The position numbers and the translations under genes are program-made. A stretch of DNA of 64,000 bases from contig CAJTTZ010000011.1 of the NCBI GenBank assembly GCA_910579505.1, positions 1-64,000 of the forward strand. Reading direction: 5' to 3'. The notes beneath the pieces are model-generated. The model saw only the letters and a list, made by a program, of their open reading frames with translations. It did no database searches and was not told the DNA's origin. Source of the DNA: an uncultured Lachnospiraceae bacterium (GTDB lineage: Bacteria; Bacillota; Clostridia; Lachnospirales; Lachnospiraceae). Below, one piece after another: positions 51,710 through 58,976 of the stretch (positions within the stretch are counted from its first letter, which is position 1; each line of letters starts with the position of its first letter).

Positions 51710-52933
51710 GTGAAGCTGGCATATCGAAATCTGGTCAGACATTATAAAAAAAGTATACTCTCCGCCGCCATCGGCATTGTGACAATCACGCTTTTACTGC
51801 TCTACGCAGTCAATCTGGACAGTACGGAAAGACAGCTTGTCACGCTCCCGGAGGCGATGGAAGTGAGCGGCAGGGTCAGCAATCTGAATGGCTCACGGGA
51901 GGAAGGAATCAGCATTTCCGAGGAGCGCGTGGATGGAATCGCCGCCTGCCCATATGTGGAGAAAGTGGTTTTCTCCGCGCAGTTTATGACAGGATTCGGT
52001 GCGTTCACGCTGGAGGAATATAAGGGAAACTTAAATTATTTTGCGGCGGCGGTCAACGATATTGCGGGCGTACCCGGCTTAAAGAGCGAGGAAATTTCCT
52101 ATGGGGAAGCGTGGGACGAGAGCCTTTTCGCGGGCGGGGAGCCGCTTTGCATTCTGGATGCCCGGATCATGGAACAGCAGGGCCTGTCGCTCGGGGATGA
52201 GGTGACGATTACGCTCTATTACTATCAGTATGGGCAGGGAGGTATCGGGATCGGAAAGGTTACTCCCCTTGTGGAGGGGAGACCGTTCACTGTTGCGGGC
52301 GTGATGGACTATAAAGACTTTACCGGCAGCGTGACGCCGCCCCAGATGCTTTTTCCGCTGGAGAGCGTGCGGCAGGTCTTTCGGGAGGAAGGGGTTGCGT
52401 TTACGGCGGATTCGGCGTCCTTTCTGGTGAAAGATCCGTTCCGGCTGAATGCGTGCAAAAGTTATATGCATGAACTCGGCTTTTTGCCCGTGGCCAGGGA
52501 TGCTGATTTTTCCTATGCAGGAAACGCCCTCAGCATGAAGGACGAGGCGTTTATCAACGCGGCGGAAAATCTGCGTGAGACTCTGACTTTCCTTGCGGGG
52601 ATGCTGCCCTTTGTGGCGGTGATTCTCCTGTTTGTGGGCTATCTGTGCAGCTATCTGCTGATTCAGGACAGAAAGGCGGAGTATGCCACCATGCGCTCGA
52701 TAGGCATGGGATGGAGACGCTGCTTTTTTGTGATGCTTTTAGAAAATCTGATGATTGAGGCGGCTGTCTGTGTGGTGGTCAGCCTGCCTGCGCTTCTGAC
52801 AGGTACGGTGGGCGGCAGGGCGCTTCTGCTCTCGGATGCCGTATTTCTCTTGGCGTTTCTTTTGGGAAGCGCGGCGGCGCTCTGGTCTTTCCACGGGCTG
52901 AGCGTGATCGAGACGCTGCGTGCGGGCGAATAA
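51710..52933 (+). CDS. FtsX/MacB-type ABC transporter permease
   Basis: 407 residues from the GTG at 51710 (GGAGG 7 bases upstream; the frame opens at 51647 without a site). The first membrane segment is near 16-36 (YKKSILSAAIGIVTITLLLL), followed by a ~220-residue extracellular domain and three C-terminal membrane segments (near 288-312, 338-360, 370-390). KAEYATMRSIGMGWRRCFFV is the typical FtsX cytoplasmic loop. These permeases need a LolD-like ATPase, but none is encoded next to it. The next gene is a second FtsX-type permease. Confidence 0.85.
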   Translation: MKLAYRNLVRHYKKSILSAAIGIVTITLLLLYAVNLDSTERQLVTLPEAMEVSGRVSNLNGSREEGISISEERVDGIAACPYVEKVVFSAQFMTGFGAFTLEEYKGNLNYFAAAVNDIAGVPGLKSEEISYGEAWDESLFAGGEPLCILDARIMEQQGLSLGDEVTITLYYYQYGQGGIGIGKVTPLVEGRPFTVAGVMDYKDFTGSVTPPQMLFPLESVRQVFREEGVAFTADSASFLVKDPFRLNACKSYMHELGFLPVARDADFSYAGNALSMKDEAFINAAENLRETLTFLAGMLPFVAVILLFVGYLCSYLLIQDRKAEYATMRSIGMGWRRCFFVMLLENLMIEAAVCVVVSLPALLTGTVGGRALLLSDAVFLLAFLLGSAAALWSFHGLSVIETLRAGE

Positions 52934-52941
52934 AGTGAAAA

Positions 52942-53053
52942 ATACGAAAAGTACTTCTGGAGACGTCTCGCCATAGGACGGAGACGTAAAGTCAGCAAGC
53001 TGACTTGGAAGTACTAAGTTTCGCATAAGAGAATGCCTGAAAAGCGTCATTTT
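52942..53053. repeat. Structured intergenic repeat, copy 3
   Basis: Outer stem ATACGAAAAGTACTTC (52942-52957) with GAAGTACTAAGTTTCGCAT (53008-53026), inner ACGTCTC/GAGACGT and AGTCAGCAAGCTGACT, then a weaker form of the family hairpin (GAGAATGCC...GTCATTTTC). It fills the gap between two permease genes. Flanking bases match copy 2 closely (AAGTTTCGCATA, GAGAATGCC). Confidence 0.7.
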
Positions 53054-53091
53054 CCGCGCGAATTTGAGGACAAGGTAAGGGGGACAGTATT

Positions 53092-54912
53092 ATGGTCATA
53101 CAAAAGAGTCTGCTGAAACTGCGGCGTACGCCGGTCAGGACCATATTGTTTTTTCTCCTGGTGGGGTTTGCGACGGCGCTGCTTTCCACGGGCGGCGGGC
53201 TGTGGCGGATGTGCCGGGAGAATATGGCGCGATTCGAGGATATTTTCCAGACCATCGCCACGGTGGAACAGAAGCCGCAGCGGTATGTCAGGGAAGAAGT
53301 ATGGCTGGCGGATCCGGGAGAGTATAAGACCGTAAATCGGGCGGAGTACGGGGATACGATTCCCCTGTCTGTCCTTTCCTTTGAGGGGGCGGACTATATC
53401 AGCGGGCCGGAGCGGAGGGGCTGGTATGCCGCCTATCTGCCGGATTACGAGATGATGGACGTAGGTATGGGAATCACAAGCCATATGGTTGTGGAGGCTT
53501 CCCCCGTGGAGGATGCGGTTCCCGCGGGTCCCATCAAGATGGAACTCAAAAATATACTGTACAGTTATTATCCCTATAATGCACCGATGTTTTATTACTG
53601 CGACCATTTCAATCCATCGCCAAAGATGCTGTATGCCGATAAGACTTATCTTATGTGTGTATATGACGGTCTTCCCCATGGCTGGCCGGAGGCAACGGGA
53701 CCGCAGGAATACCTTCCCAGAGAGGCGATTGTGAGTACCCAGACCGGGCCGGAGGGGGCTGTTCTTCCCAATAATCTTTCCGGCAGCTCCATCGCGGAGG
53801 TGACGCCCGGTTTCTATGAGACGGAGGAGGGACAGCGGTGGCTGGCGCTGGCGCGGGAAATGGAGATGGGGATCTGGCGTTCTTCCCCTGTCACTGTCAC
53901 GGATAACCTTGACCTGATTCCCATATTTTATGACGGATCTGTCAGTATCGTGGAGGGAAGGGAATTTACGAAAGAGGATTACAGCGAGGGCAGAAGGGTC
54001 TGTCTGATTTCCCGCAAGTTTGCCAAACGAAACGACCTGAAAACGGGGGACGTCATGCATCTGCCGCTTCGCTATGGGGATTACCGGGAGCCGAGTTCGG
54101 AGGCGTGCTGGAACGTCAAGTTGACGGCGGAGGGAATGAACTTCCCGGTCTTTGAGGAGGGTGACTGGGAAATATGCGGCATTTACGATATGCTGCCCGG
54201 AGGCTTTGCAAAGAGCTCGTCCTACCGGCTGGATGACAATGAAATCATCATACCGAGGGCGTCCATCAAAAACAGCGACAGCGAGAATATTGCCGACTGG
54301 GGACCGATGAAGGGCTGGAATACCTCTTTTGAGATTCCAAACGGCACGATCTCCCACTGGAAGGAACTGTGGGAAAAACAGGGAATCGAGGGGCTGGAGA
54401 TTACCTTTTATGACAAGGGCTACAGCGTTTTGGAGGACGGGATCAAGCGGATGAAGAAGATGGCGCTCATCCTGCTCGTGGCAGGAGCGGTCAGCGTTAT
54501 TTGCGTCCTGCTTTTCTTCTGCCACATGTTTATCACGAAGCAGAGCGTGGTGACGGCCGTGGAACGGTCGCTTGGCATGACAAAGAGACAGTGCGCGGGA
54601 TCGCTTTTGACGGGAATTGCGCTGTTAGCCCTGTGCGGCGGTATTCTCGGCGGCATTGGCGGCTATTACTGCGCGGGGAAGGCGGCCGGACAGCTTACGC
54701 AGGTGGAACGCTTTGACCGAAATTTCAGCACAGGTATGACACAGGGGCAGGATGAGGAGGAGAAAACAGACTATATTCTGGAAGGGAACTGGCGTGTGGG
54801 CGCGGCAGCGGGTACGGCGGTTGTGGTACTGGCGGTGGGAATCGCTTCCGCTATGATCTGTGCCAGCCTGCGGCGGGAACCTCTGGCGCTGCTTAGCGGC
54901 AGGGAAGAATGA
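53092..54912 (+). CDS. FtsX/MacB-type ABC transporter permease, long extracellular domain
   Basis: 606 residues. Membrane segment near 14-36 (TPVRTILFFLLVGFATALLS), then a large ~420-residue extracellular domain rich in Tyr/Trp/Pro, then three membrane segments (near 463-485, 505-530 with LTGIALLALCGGILGGIGGY, 568-590). VVTAVERSLGMTKRQCAGSL is the FtsX-type cytoplasmic loop. It pairs with the permease before it, across the repeat at 52942-53053. The missing ATPase may be encoded elsewhere or have been lost. Confidence 0.82.
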   Translation: MVIQKSLLKLRRTPVRTILFFLLVGFATALLSTGGGLWRMCRENMARFEDIFQTIATVEQKPQRYVREEVWLADPGEYKTVNRAEYGDTIPLSVLSFEGADYISGPERRGWYAAYLPDYEMMDVGMGITSHMVVEASPVEDAVPAGPIKMELKNILYSYYPYNAPMFYYCDHFNPSPKMLYADKTYLMCVYDGLPHGWPEATGPQEYLPREAIVSTQTGPEGAVLPNNLSGSSIAEVTPGFYETEEGQRWLALAREMEMGIWRSSPVTVTDNLDLIPIFYDGSVSIVEGREFTKEDYSEGRRVCLISRKFAKRNDLKTGDVMHLPLRYGDYREPSSEACWNVKLTAEGMNFPVFEEGDWEICGIYDMLPGGFAKSSSYRLDDNEIIIPRASIKNSDSENIADWGPMKGWNTSFEIPNGTISHWKELWEKQGIEGLEITFYDKGYSVLEDGIKRMKKMALILLVAGAVSVICVLLFFCHMFITKQSVVTAVERSLGMTKRQCAGSLLTGIALLALCGGILGGIGGYYCAGKAAGQLTQVERFDRNFSTGMTQGQDEEEKTDYILEGNWRVGAAAGTAVVVLAVGIASAMICASLRREPLALLSGREE

Positions 54913-54980
54913 AAAAGGCTTTCATGCGGCAGGAGGGGATTGCAATTATGGTGGAAAACGCGAAAAATTCCGCAAGCCTC

Positions 54981-55009
54981 TTGACATTTATCCCAAAACT
55001 ATATATAAT
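54981..55009 (+). promoter_or_regulatory. Consensus promoter of the tRNA-Arg gene
   Basis: TTGACA (54981-54986), 17 bases, TATAAT (55004-55009), about 54 bases before the tRNA. Confidence 0.8.
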
Positions 55010-55062
55010 TTCCTATGTTGTCGAAGTAATAAGCCATATGGCATGCTACAACGGCAATGTAT

Positions 55063-55136
55063 GTGCGCTTAGCTCAGCTGGATAGAGCGTTTGGCTACGG
55101 ACCAAAAGGTCGGGGGTTCGAATCCTCTAGCGCACG
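55063..55136 (+). tRNA. tRNA-Arg (anticodon ACG)
   Basis: A 74-base cloverleaf can be drawn by hand: acceptor GTGCGCT/AGCGCAC, D-stem GCTC/GAGC, anticodon stem TTTGG/CCAAA around CTACGGA (anticodon ACG, read as ICG), variable loop AGGTC, T-arm with TTCGAAT. CCA is not encoded. Its 3' end is the left copy of the 19-bp repeat that bounds the micro-island. Confidence 0.95.
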
Positions 55137-55148
55137 GTGGTTAGAAAA

Positions 55149-55187
55149 AGCGGAAATGCCGATAGATGCGGCGTTTCCGCTCTTTTT
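55149..55187 (+). terminator. Rho-independent terminator after tRNA-Arg
   Basis: AGCGGAAATGCC (55149-55160) pairs with GGCGTTTCCGCT (55170-55181), followed by CTTTTT. It lies inside the micro-island, so the acquired DNA supplies the present tRNA terminator. Confidence 0.85.
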
Positions 55188-55284
55188 GTTCAAAGTATCG
55201 TATTTTGGTGTATGATGTAGCTGCGATTTGTGTTAGAATAAAAAAACAGGGATAAGGGGATATAAGGGAGGGCAGAATACAGAC

Positions 55285-55656
55285 GTGAGAGTGTACTTAG
55301 ATAATTGCAGCTATAATCGTCCTTATGACGATCAGTCTCAAATGCGTATTCATCTGGAAACACAGGCTAAGCTTCATATACAGGATATGGTAAGGGCGGG
55401 AAGGGTAGAGCTTGTGACGTCATATGTTCTTGATTTTGAGAATAGCAATAACCGTTCCATGCAAAAGAAGATGACGATTGAAAAGTTTATGAAAGATTAT
55501 GCTGCACTATATGTCAGTAACAGAAATGAGGAAGAAATTGCAGCAAATTGTAATTATTTTATTACGACGGATGATCGGCTTTTAAAATATCAGTCTGAAA
55601 AAGTGGATTTGGTAACGCCGGAGGAATTTATCAGAAGAATGGAGGCGGATGATTGA
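55285..55656 (+). CDS. PIN-domain toxin-like protein with an internal deletion
   Basis: 123 residues. It starts like PIN nucleases of Clostridia: RVYLDNCSYNRPYDDQSQMR (first acidic residue in LDN), LVTSYVLDFENSNN (second), and ends NCNYFITTDDRLLKYQSEKV (last acidic residues). Related proteins I know of this type are about 145-150 residues and have a KDACHVACAI-like helix between the EEE segment and the CNYF segment; here NEEEIAANCNYF joins directly, so about 25 residues and the third metal-binding acidic residue appear to be missing, in frame. GGGAGGGC lies 16 bases before the GTG start. It may be an inactive toxin. Confidence 0.7.
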   Translation: MRVYLDNCSYNRPYDDQSQMRIHLETQAKLHIQDMVRAGRVELVTSYVLDFENSNNRSMQKKMTIEKFMKDYAALYVSNRNEEEIAANCNYFITTDDRLLKYQSEKVDLVTPEEFIRRMEADD

Positions 55657-55880
55657 TGGCTAATGCAGTAAAGATTTTAGATCAGGGCTTTGCCTGTCTT
55701 GTAGATCACTTGGGCGTGATTGATGCGGAGTATTTTATCTCCCTAATCAAAAGAGACGATTTTGATTATACCGTATGGCAACGCGAATATTTTGACAAAA
55801 TGGAGGCAGGGGAGTTTGCGAAAAAGGCATCGGCCTATGCCGACGCACATCCCTACGATGGGAAGGCACAGGTGTTATAG
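55656..55880 (+). CDS. Small partner (antitoxin-like) of the PIN protein
   Basis: 74 residues from the ATG at 55656, which overlaps the PIN stop (TGATG). It reads ANAVKILDQGFACLVDHLGV, then EYFISLIKRDDFDYTVWQRE, acidic and helical. Small proteins with this pattern are commonly encoded next to the LDNC-type PIN genes in Lachnospiraceae, and are probable antitoxins; this is inferred from the pairing. Its stop codon (TAG, 55878-55880) ends at the first base of the right 19-bp repeat. Confidence 0.68.
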   Translation: MANAVKILDQGFACLVDHLGVIDAEYFISLIKRDDFDYTVWQREYFDKMEAGEFAKKASAYADAHPYDGKAQVL

Positions 55881-55903
55881 AATCCTCTAGCGCACGGTAT
55901 GCC

Positions 55904-55937
55904 GCCACAGCCGAATCAATCGGTTGTGGCGCTTTTT
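55904..55937 (+). terminator. Rho-independent terminator right of the micro-island
   Basis: GCCACAGCCG (55904-55913) pairs with CGGTTGTGGC (55921-55930), followed by GCTTTTT. It directly follows the second att-like repeat, so it is probably the ancestral terminator of the tRNA-Arg gene. Confidence 0.85.
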
Positions 55938-55948
55938 ATGCCCTGATC

Positions 55949-56170
55949 CTATAAGGTATCTAAAAATTCTAAAAGCATTTGGGCTTCTTCCTCAGTAATA
56001 CCTTCCCCATAGCGGAAACAGTGGCTTCGATATTTACATTTTTTGTTTTTGCAGGATATCATGCCCCGGCATTTGAAAAGATGCCATAACCAGGCAATGT
56101 TTTCAATAAGAAAAATTACAAAAGAAATAGTCAGCCAAACATATTCGAACAACCGAATGAATATAATCAT
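55949..56170 (-). CDS. Small membrane protein with Cys/His motif (unknown)
   Basis: 73 residues from the ATG at 56170 (GAGG 9 bases upstream; the frame extends to 56293 but that part is AT-rich non-coding-like). One long hydrophobic segment (about 5-30) is followed by a possible metal-binding Cys cluster (FKCRGMISCKNKKCKYRSHC) and an acidic C-terminal helix. I do not recognise the family. The surrounding 350 bases are much more AT-rich than the rest of the window. Confidence 0.5.
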   Translation of the reverse strand: MIIFIRLFEYVWLTISFVIFLIENIAWLWHLFKCRGMISCKNKKCKYRSHCFRYGEGITEEEAQMLLEFLDTL

Positions 56171-56306
56171 ATATAGTAACCTCGTTTTGTAGTATGTGAT
56201 ATAATTATACACTATACATACAATGTGTATAGTGAAAGTGTTAAAATAAACCTTCTCTAAATATAATGTACATAAGTAAACACAAATTGACATTATTTCA
56301 TTTTTA

Positions 56307-56335
56307 TTGCAATTCTATTGGCAATAAATTATAAT
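56307..56335 (+). promoter_or_regulatory. Predicted promoter for the DUF4190-like gene
   Basis: TTGCAA (56307-56312), 17 bases, TATAAT (56330-56335), about 50 bases before the start. Confidence 0.55.
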
Positions 56336-56384
56336 ACTTATAGTGTTTCAGACAAAAAGATAAATTATGAGGGAGAGAAGAAAA

Positions 56385-56699
56385 ATGGACGGAAACAATT
56401 TTGTAACCAATACTTCAAATGGCAATGAGCCCGGGAAGGGCGCTGCAATAGCAAGTCTGGTGTTGGGCATTGTCTCTATCGTCAGCTGGTTTTTTGGAAT
56501 GGGTGCGCTGATTGGCCTGATTACGGGTATTGTCGGGCTGGTGTGTGCGTCCAATGCGAAAAAGGCAGGCTTTGTCGGCGGAATGAGGACGGCGGGCTTT
56601 GTGTGTTCCCTGATTGGTGTGATCGGGAGTACGCTCGTCTTCGTGGCATGTGTGGCATGCGTTGGCGTTCTGGGAACCGCAGGCGCTTTGATGAATTAG
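56385..56699 (+). CDS. DUF4190-like small membrane protein
   Basis: 104 residues from the ATG at 56385 (AGGGAGAG upstream). A polar start (~20 residues) is followed by GKGAAIASLVLGIVSIVSWF, a second hydrophobic block (GALIGLITGIVGLVCASNAK) and a third near the end. The Gly-rich helices are those of DUF4190 proteins, of unknown function. A second member with a longer N-terminus is at 60331. Confidence 0.78.
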   Translation: MDGNNFVTNTSNGNEPGKGAAIASLVLGIVSIVSWFFGMGALIGLITGIVGLVCASNAKKAGFVGGMRTAGFVCSLIGVIGSTLVFVACVACVGVLGTAGALMN

Positions 56700-56717
56700 T
56701 TTTTTGGTTTTTGGAAA

Positions 56718-57497
56718 ATGAGTACGGTATTGAACAGTATAAATGCTTATGGCTTGTGCGGAGCGGCCGGTTTCCTTATGGGAATCGGCTACTTGTTCTT
56801 TATTACAAGGATAAAATCCGAGGATTTTAGTGATTTCGTTTATGTCTATGTCTGGGCGGCGATAGGTGCGGTTATTGGCGCGAAGATTCTCTATATTTTA
56901 CTTGAGGTCCCATGGATCTTGCGAAATGCAGGAAGCGGAGGCGCGAATCTGCGGCAATATCTCAGAATCATGATAAGCAGCGGATTTGTGTTTTACGGCG
57001 GGCTGTTTGGCGCGGTATTTGCCGTAAAGACTGCATCCCGGTACTTTTCGCTTGATTTTGTCAAAACGCTTTCCCTTCTGACCCCGGCTATGCCGTTGGC
57101 ACATGCGTTTGGGAGAGTGGGGTGTGCGGTCGTCGGGTGCTGCTATGGCAGGCAGACGCGGATGTGTATAGGGATAAGCTATGCGGATTCCGTGTACGCC
57201 CCGAACGGTGTTCGGCTGGTTCCTGTCCAGGCGATGGAGGCTTTTGCCGATCTGGTGATTTTTGGCGTACTTGTATGGGTTCTCCTGAAAAAGGCGGACG
57301 CACATAAGTCTCCCGGGATTTTTGAGAGGTATCTCGTGATGTATGCCTGTGTCAGGTTTTTGTTGGAATTTCTGAGGGGAGATTCTGTCAGAGGTCATTT
57401 ATGGCTGTTTTCGACATCACAGTGGATCAGCATGGCCATTCTTTTTCTGTTAGGGATTCATAAAGTTTTTATAAGGAGACAACTTGGGCGGGAATGA
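56718..57497 (+). CDS. Lgt-like (prolipoprotein diacylglyceryl transferase family) membrane protein
   Basis: 259 residues with about seven membrane segments. AHAFGRVGCAVVGCCYGRQT corresponds to the conserved GR(x)GC region of Lgt, and PNGVRLVPVQAMEAFADLV to its later helix. The usual HGG motif reads YGG here (GFVFYGGLFGAV), so the catalytic His is not obvious and activity as a lipoprotein transferase is uncertain. It starts 18 bases after the DUF4190 stop. Confidence 0.75.
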   Translation: MSTVLNSINAYGLCGAAGFLMGIGYLFFITRIKSEDFSDFVYVYVWAAIGAVIGAKILYILLEVPWILRNAGSGGANLRQYLRIMISSGFVFYGGLFGAVFAVKTASRYFSLDFVKTLSLLTPAMPLAHAFGRVGCAVVGCCYGRQTRMCIGISYADSVYAPNGVRLVPVQAMEAFADLVIFGVLVWVLLKKADAHKSPGIFERYLVMYACVRFLLEFLRGDSVRGHLWLFSTSQWISMAILFLLGIHKVFIRRQLGRE

Positions 57498-57514
57498 CAT
57501 CCCGCCCTTTTTTT
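57486..57514 (+). terminator. Rho-independent terminator after the Lgt-like gene
   Basis: GGGCGGGA (57486-57493) pairs with TCCCGCCC (57500-57507), followed by seven T residues. It overlaps the end of the gene. Confidence 0.88.
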
Positions 57515-57525
57515 CTAAACAGGTA

Positions 57526-57569
57526 TTGACAAATTGTTCATACTGTATATAATGATATATATACAGTAT
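57526..57569 (+). promoter_or_regulatory. Promoter and GntR-type operator of the GntR-ABC operon
   Basis: TTGACA (57526-57531), 16 bases, TATAAT (57548-57553). Over the -10 lies a perfect 12-bp-arm dyad ATACTGTATATA (57540-57551)/TATATACAGTAT (57558-57569). That position would block RNA polymerase, and fits autorepression by the YtrA-type GntR regulator encoded next. Confidence 0.78.
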
Positions 57570-57626
57570 ATACTGATGGCGTAACCTGTGACGACAGGAA
57601 GCGCAGAGGAGTAAGGGAGGTATACA

Positions 57627-57998
57627 TTGAAGATTATCATATCGAACCAGTCGGAGCTGCCGATTTATGCGCAGATCAGGGAGCAGCTCAAGGAACAGAT
57701 TTTAAACGGACAGATCCCGGAGGGAGAAACCCTTCCCTCTATACGCCAGCTGGCAAAGGAGGTGGGGGTCAGTGTGATTACAACGACCCGTGCCTACAGC
57801 GAGCTGGAAGCGGAGGGTTTTATCGCTACCATGCAGGGCAAGGGCAGTGTAGTGCTTCCTACGGATAACAATCTGCTGCGGGAGCAGTACCTTCTGCGGA
57901 TCGAGGAAGGGCTGTCCACGGCGATAGAGACGGCGAAAACGATGGGGATGTCCAAAGACGAACTGACGGATATTTTTCATAACTTATTGGAAACATAG
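57627..57998 (+). CDS. GntR/YtrA-family transcriptional regulator
   Basis: 123 residues. The N-terminal wHTH reads LPIYAQIREQLKEQILNGQI, then SIRQLAKEVGVSVITTTRAY and GFIATMQGKGSVVL. The C-terminal ~40 residues are a short helical dimerization part without an effector domain, as in YtrA. It is the first gene of an operon with an ABC ATPase and permease, and should repress it through the dyad at 57540-57569. Such systems often respond to cell-wall-active peptides. Confidence 0.92.
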   Translation: MKIIISNQSELPIYAQIREQLKEQILNGQIPEGETLPSIRQLAKEVGVSVITTTRAYSELEAEGFIATMQGKGSVVLPTDNNLLREQYLLRIEEGLSTAIETAKTMGMSKDELTDIFHNLLET

Positions 57999-58086
57999 AG
58001 TCTCAAAAAGGAAACTTGTCACAAACTTGGTTAATGCGCCGGTTCAACATAGTTGAGATAAAAGCAGCGCAGAAATGGAGAAAACG

Positions 58087-58941
58087 ATGGAACTGCTGGA
58101 AGTAAAAAACTTGTCGAAGCACTATAAAAACTTTGACTTAAAGAATATCAGCTTTACCCTGCCAAAAGGCTATATCATGGGGTATGTGGGGGCGAACGGC
58201 TCCGGGAAAACGACTACCTTGAATCTGATCACGGGCATCCTCAAAGGTACGGACGGCAAGGTGCATATCGACGGGCTGTCCCGCGAGGAAAACGAGCAGG
58301 CTTACAAGGATAAAATCGGTTATGTGGGGGATGAGTCCTATTTCCCCGACCACTTTAAAATCAAACATATCCGCGTCATATTGAAGGACTTTTATCCGAC
58401 GTTTTCCGCGGATAAGTTCAACGGCTTTATCCGGGACTGGAACCTGCCGGAAAATAAGCTGATTAAGGATTTTTCCAGAGGCATGAAAGTGATGCTCATG
58501 TTTGCGTCGGTGCTTGCCAGAGACACGAAGCTGCTTGTGCTGGACGAAGCCACCAACGGGCTTGACCCGGTGATGCGGACCCAGATCCTGAAGCTTTTGC
58601 AGGAGTATGTGATGGACGGGGAGCGGAGCGTTATTTTTTCCACCCACATCTTAAGCGACCTGGAACAGATTGCGGATTATATTTACTTTATTCACAAGGG
58701 CAGGACGGTCCTCTACGACGCGAAGGATGAACTGATAGAAAATTTCCTTCTGGTAAAAGGCGAGAGCGCAAAGATTCCGCCGGCGCTTAAGAAGGAACTG
58801 ATCGGGCTGGAGGAGAACGCTTACGGATTTGAGGCGATCCTGCCAAGCGATAAGGCGGAGCTTCTGGGGAGCGCGTTTCTCTTTGAGAAGCCGACGATAG
58901 ACCAGATTGTCATCCACTATATCATGTCAGCAGGAAAGTAA
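58087..58941 (+). CDS. ABC transporter ATPase (YtrB/BcrA-like)
   Basis: 284 residues from the ATG at 58087 (GGAG 7-8 bases upstream; an in-frame ATG at 58075 has no site). Walker A GYVGANGSGKTTTLNL, signature IKDFSRGMKVMLMFASVL, Walker B LLVLDEATNGLDP, switch His STHILSDLEQIAD. The last ~70 residues are a divergent C-terminal domain. Works with the permease encoded 35 bases downstream. Confidence 0.92.
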   Translation: MELLEVKNLSKHYKNFDLKNISFTLPKGYIMGYVGANGSGKTTTLNLITGILKGTDGKVHIDGLSREENEQAYKDKIGYVGDESYFPDHFKIKHIRVILKDFYPTFSADKFNGFIRDWNLPENKLIKDFSRGMKVMLMFASVLARDTKLLVLDEATNGLDPVMRTQILKLLQEYVMDGERSVIFSTHILSDLEQIADYIYFIHKGRTVLYDAKDELIENFLLVKGESAKIPPALKKELIGLEENAYGFEAILPSDKAELLGSAFLFEKPTIDQIVIHYIMSAGK

Positions 58942-58976
58942 ATGCGGCCGGCATAACCAGGAGAGGAGAGTTTGAA

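Larger units (their letters stand above)
55120..55898. mobile_element. 760-bp micro-island in the tRNA-Arg 3' end
   Basis: GAATCCTCTAGCGCACGGT occurs at 55120-55138 (in the tRNA) and again at 55880-55898, exactly 19 bases, as expected for attL and attR of an integration event into the tRNA gene. Between them are a terminator, a PIN-like gene and its partner, of lower GC than neighbours. No integrase is present, so this is either a remnant of a larger island or an element mobilised in trans. Confidence 0.75.
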
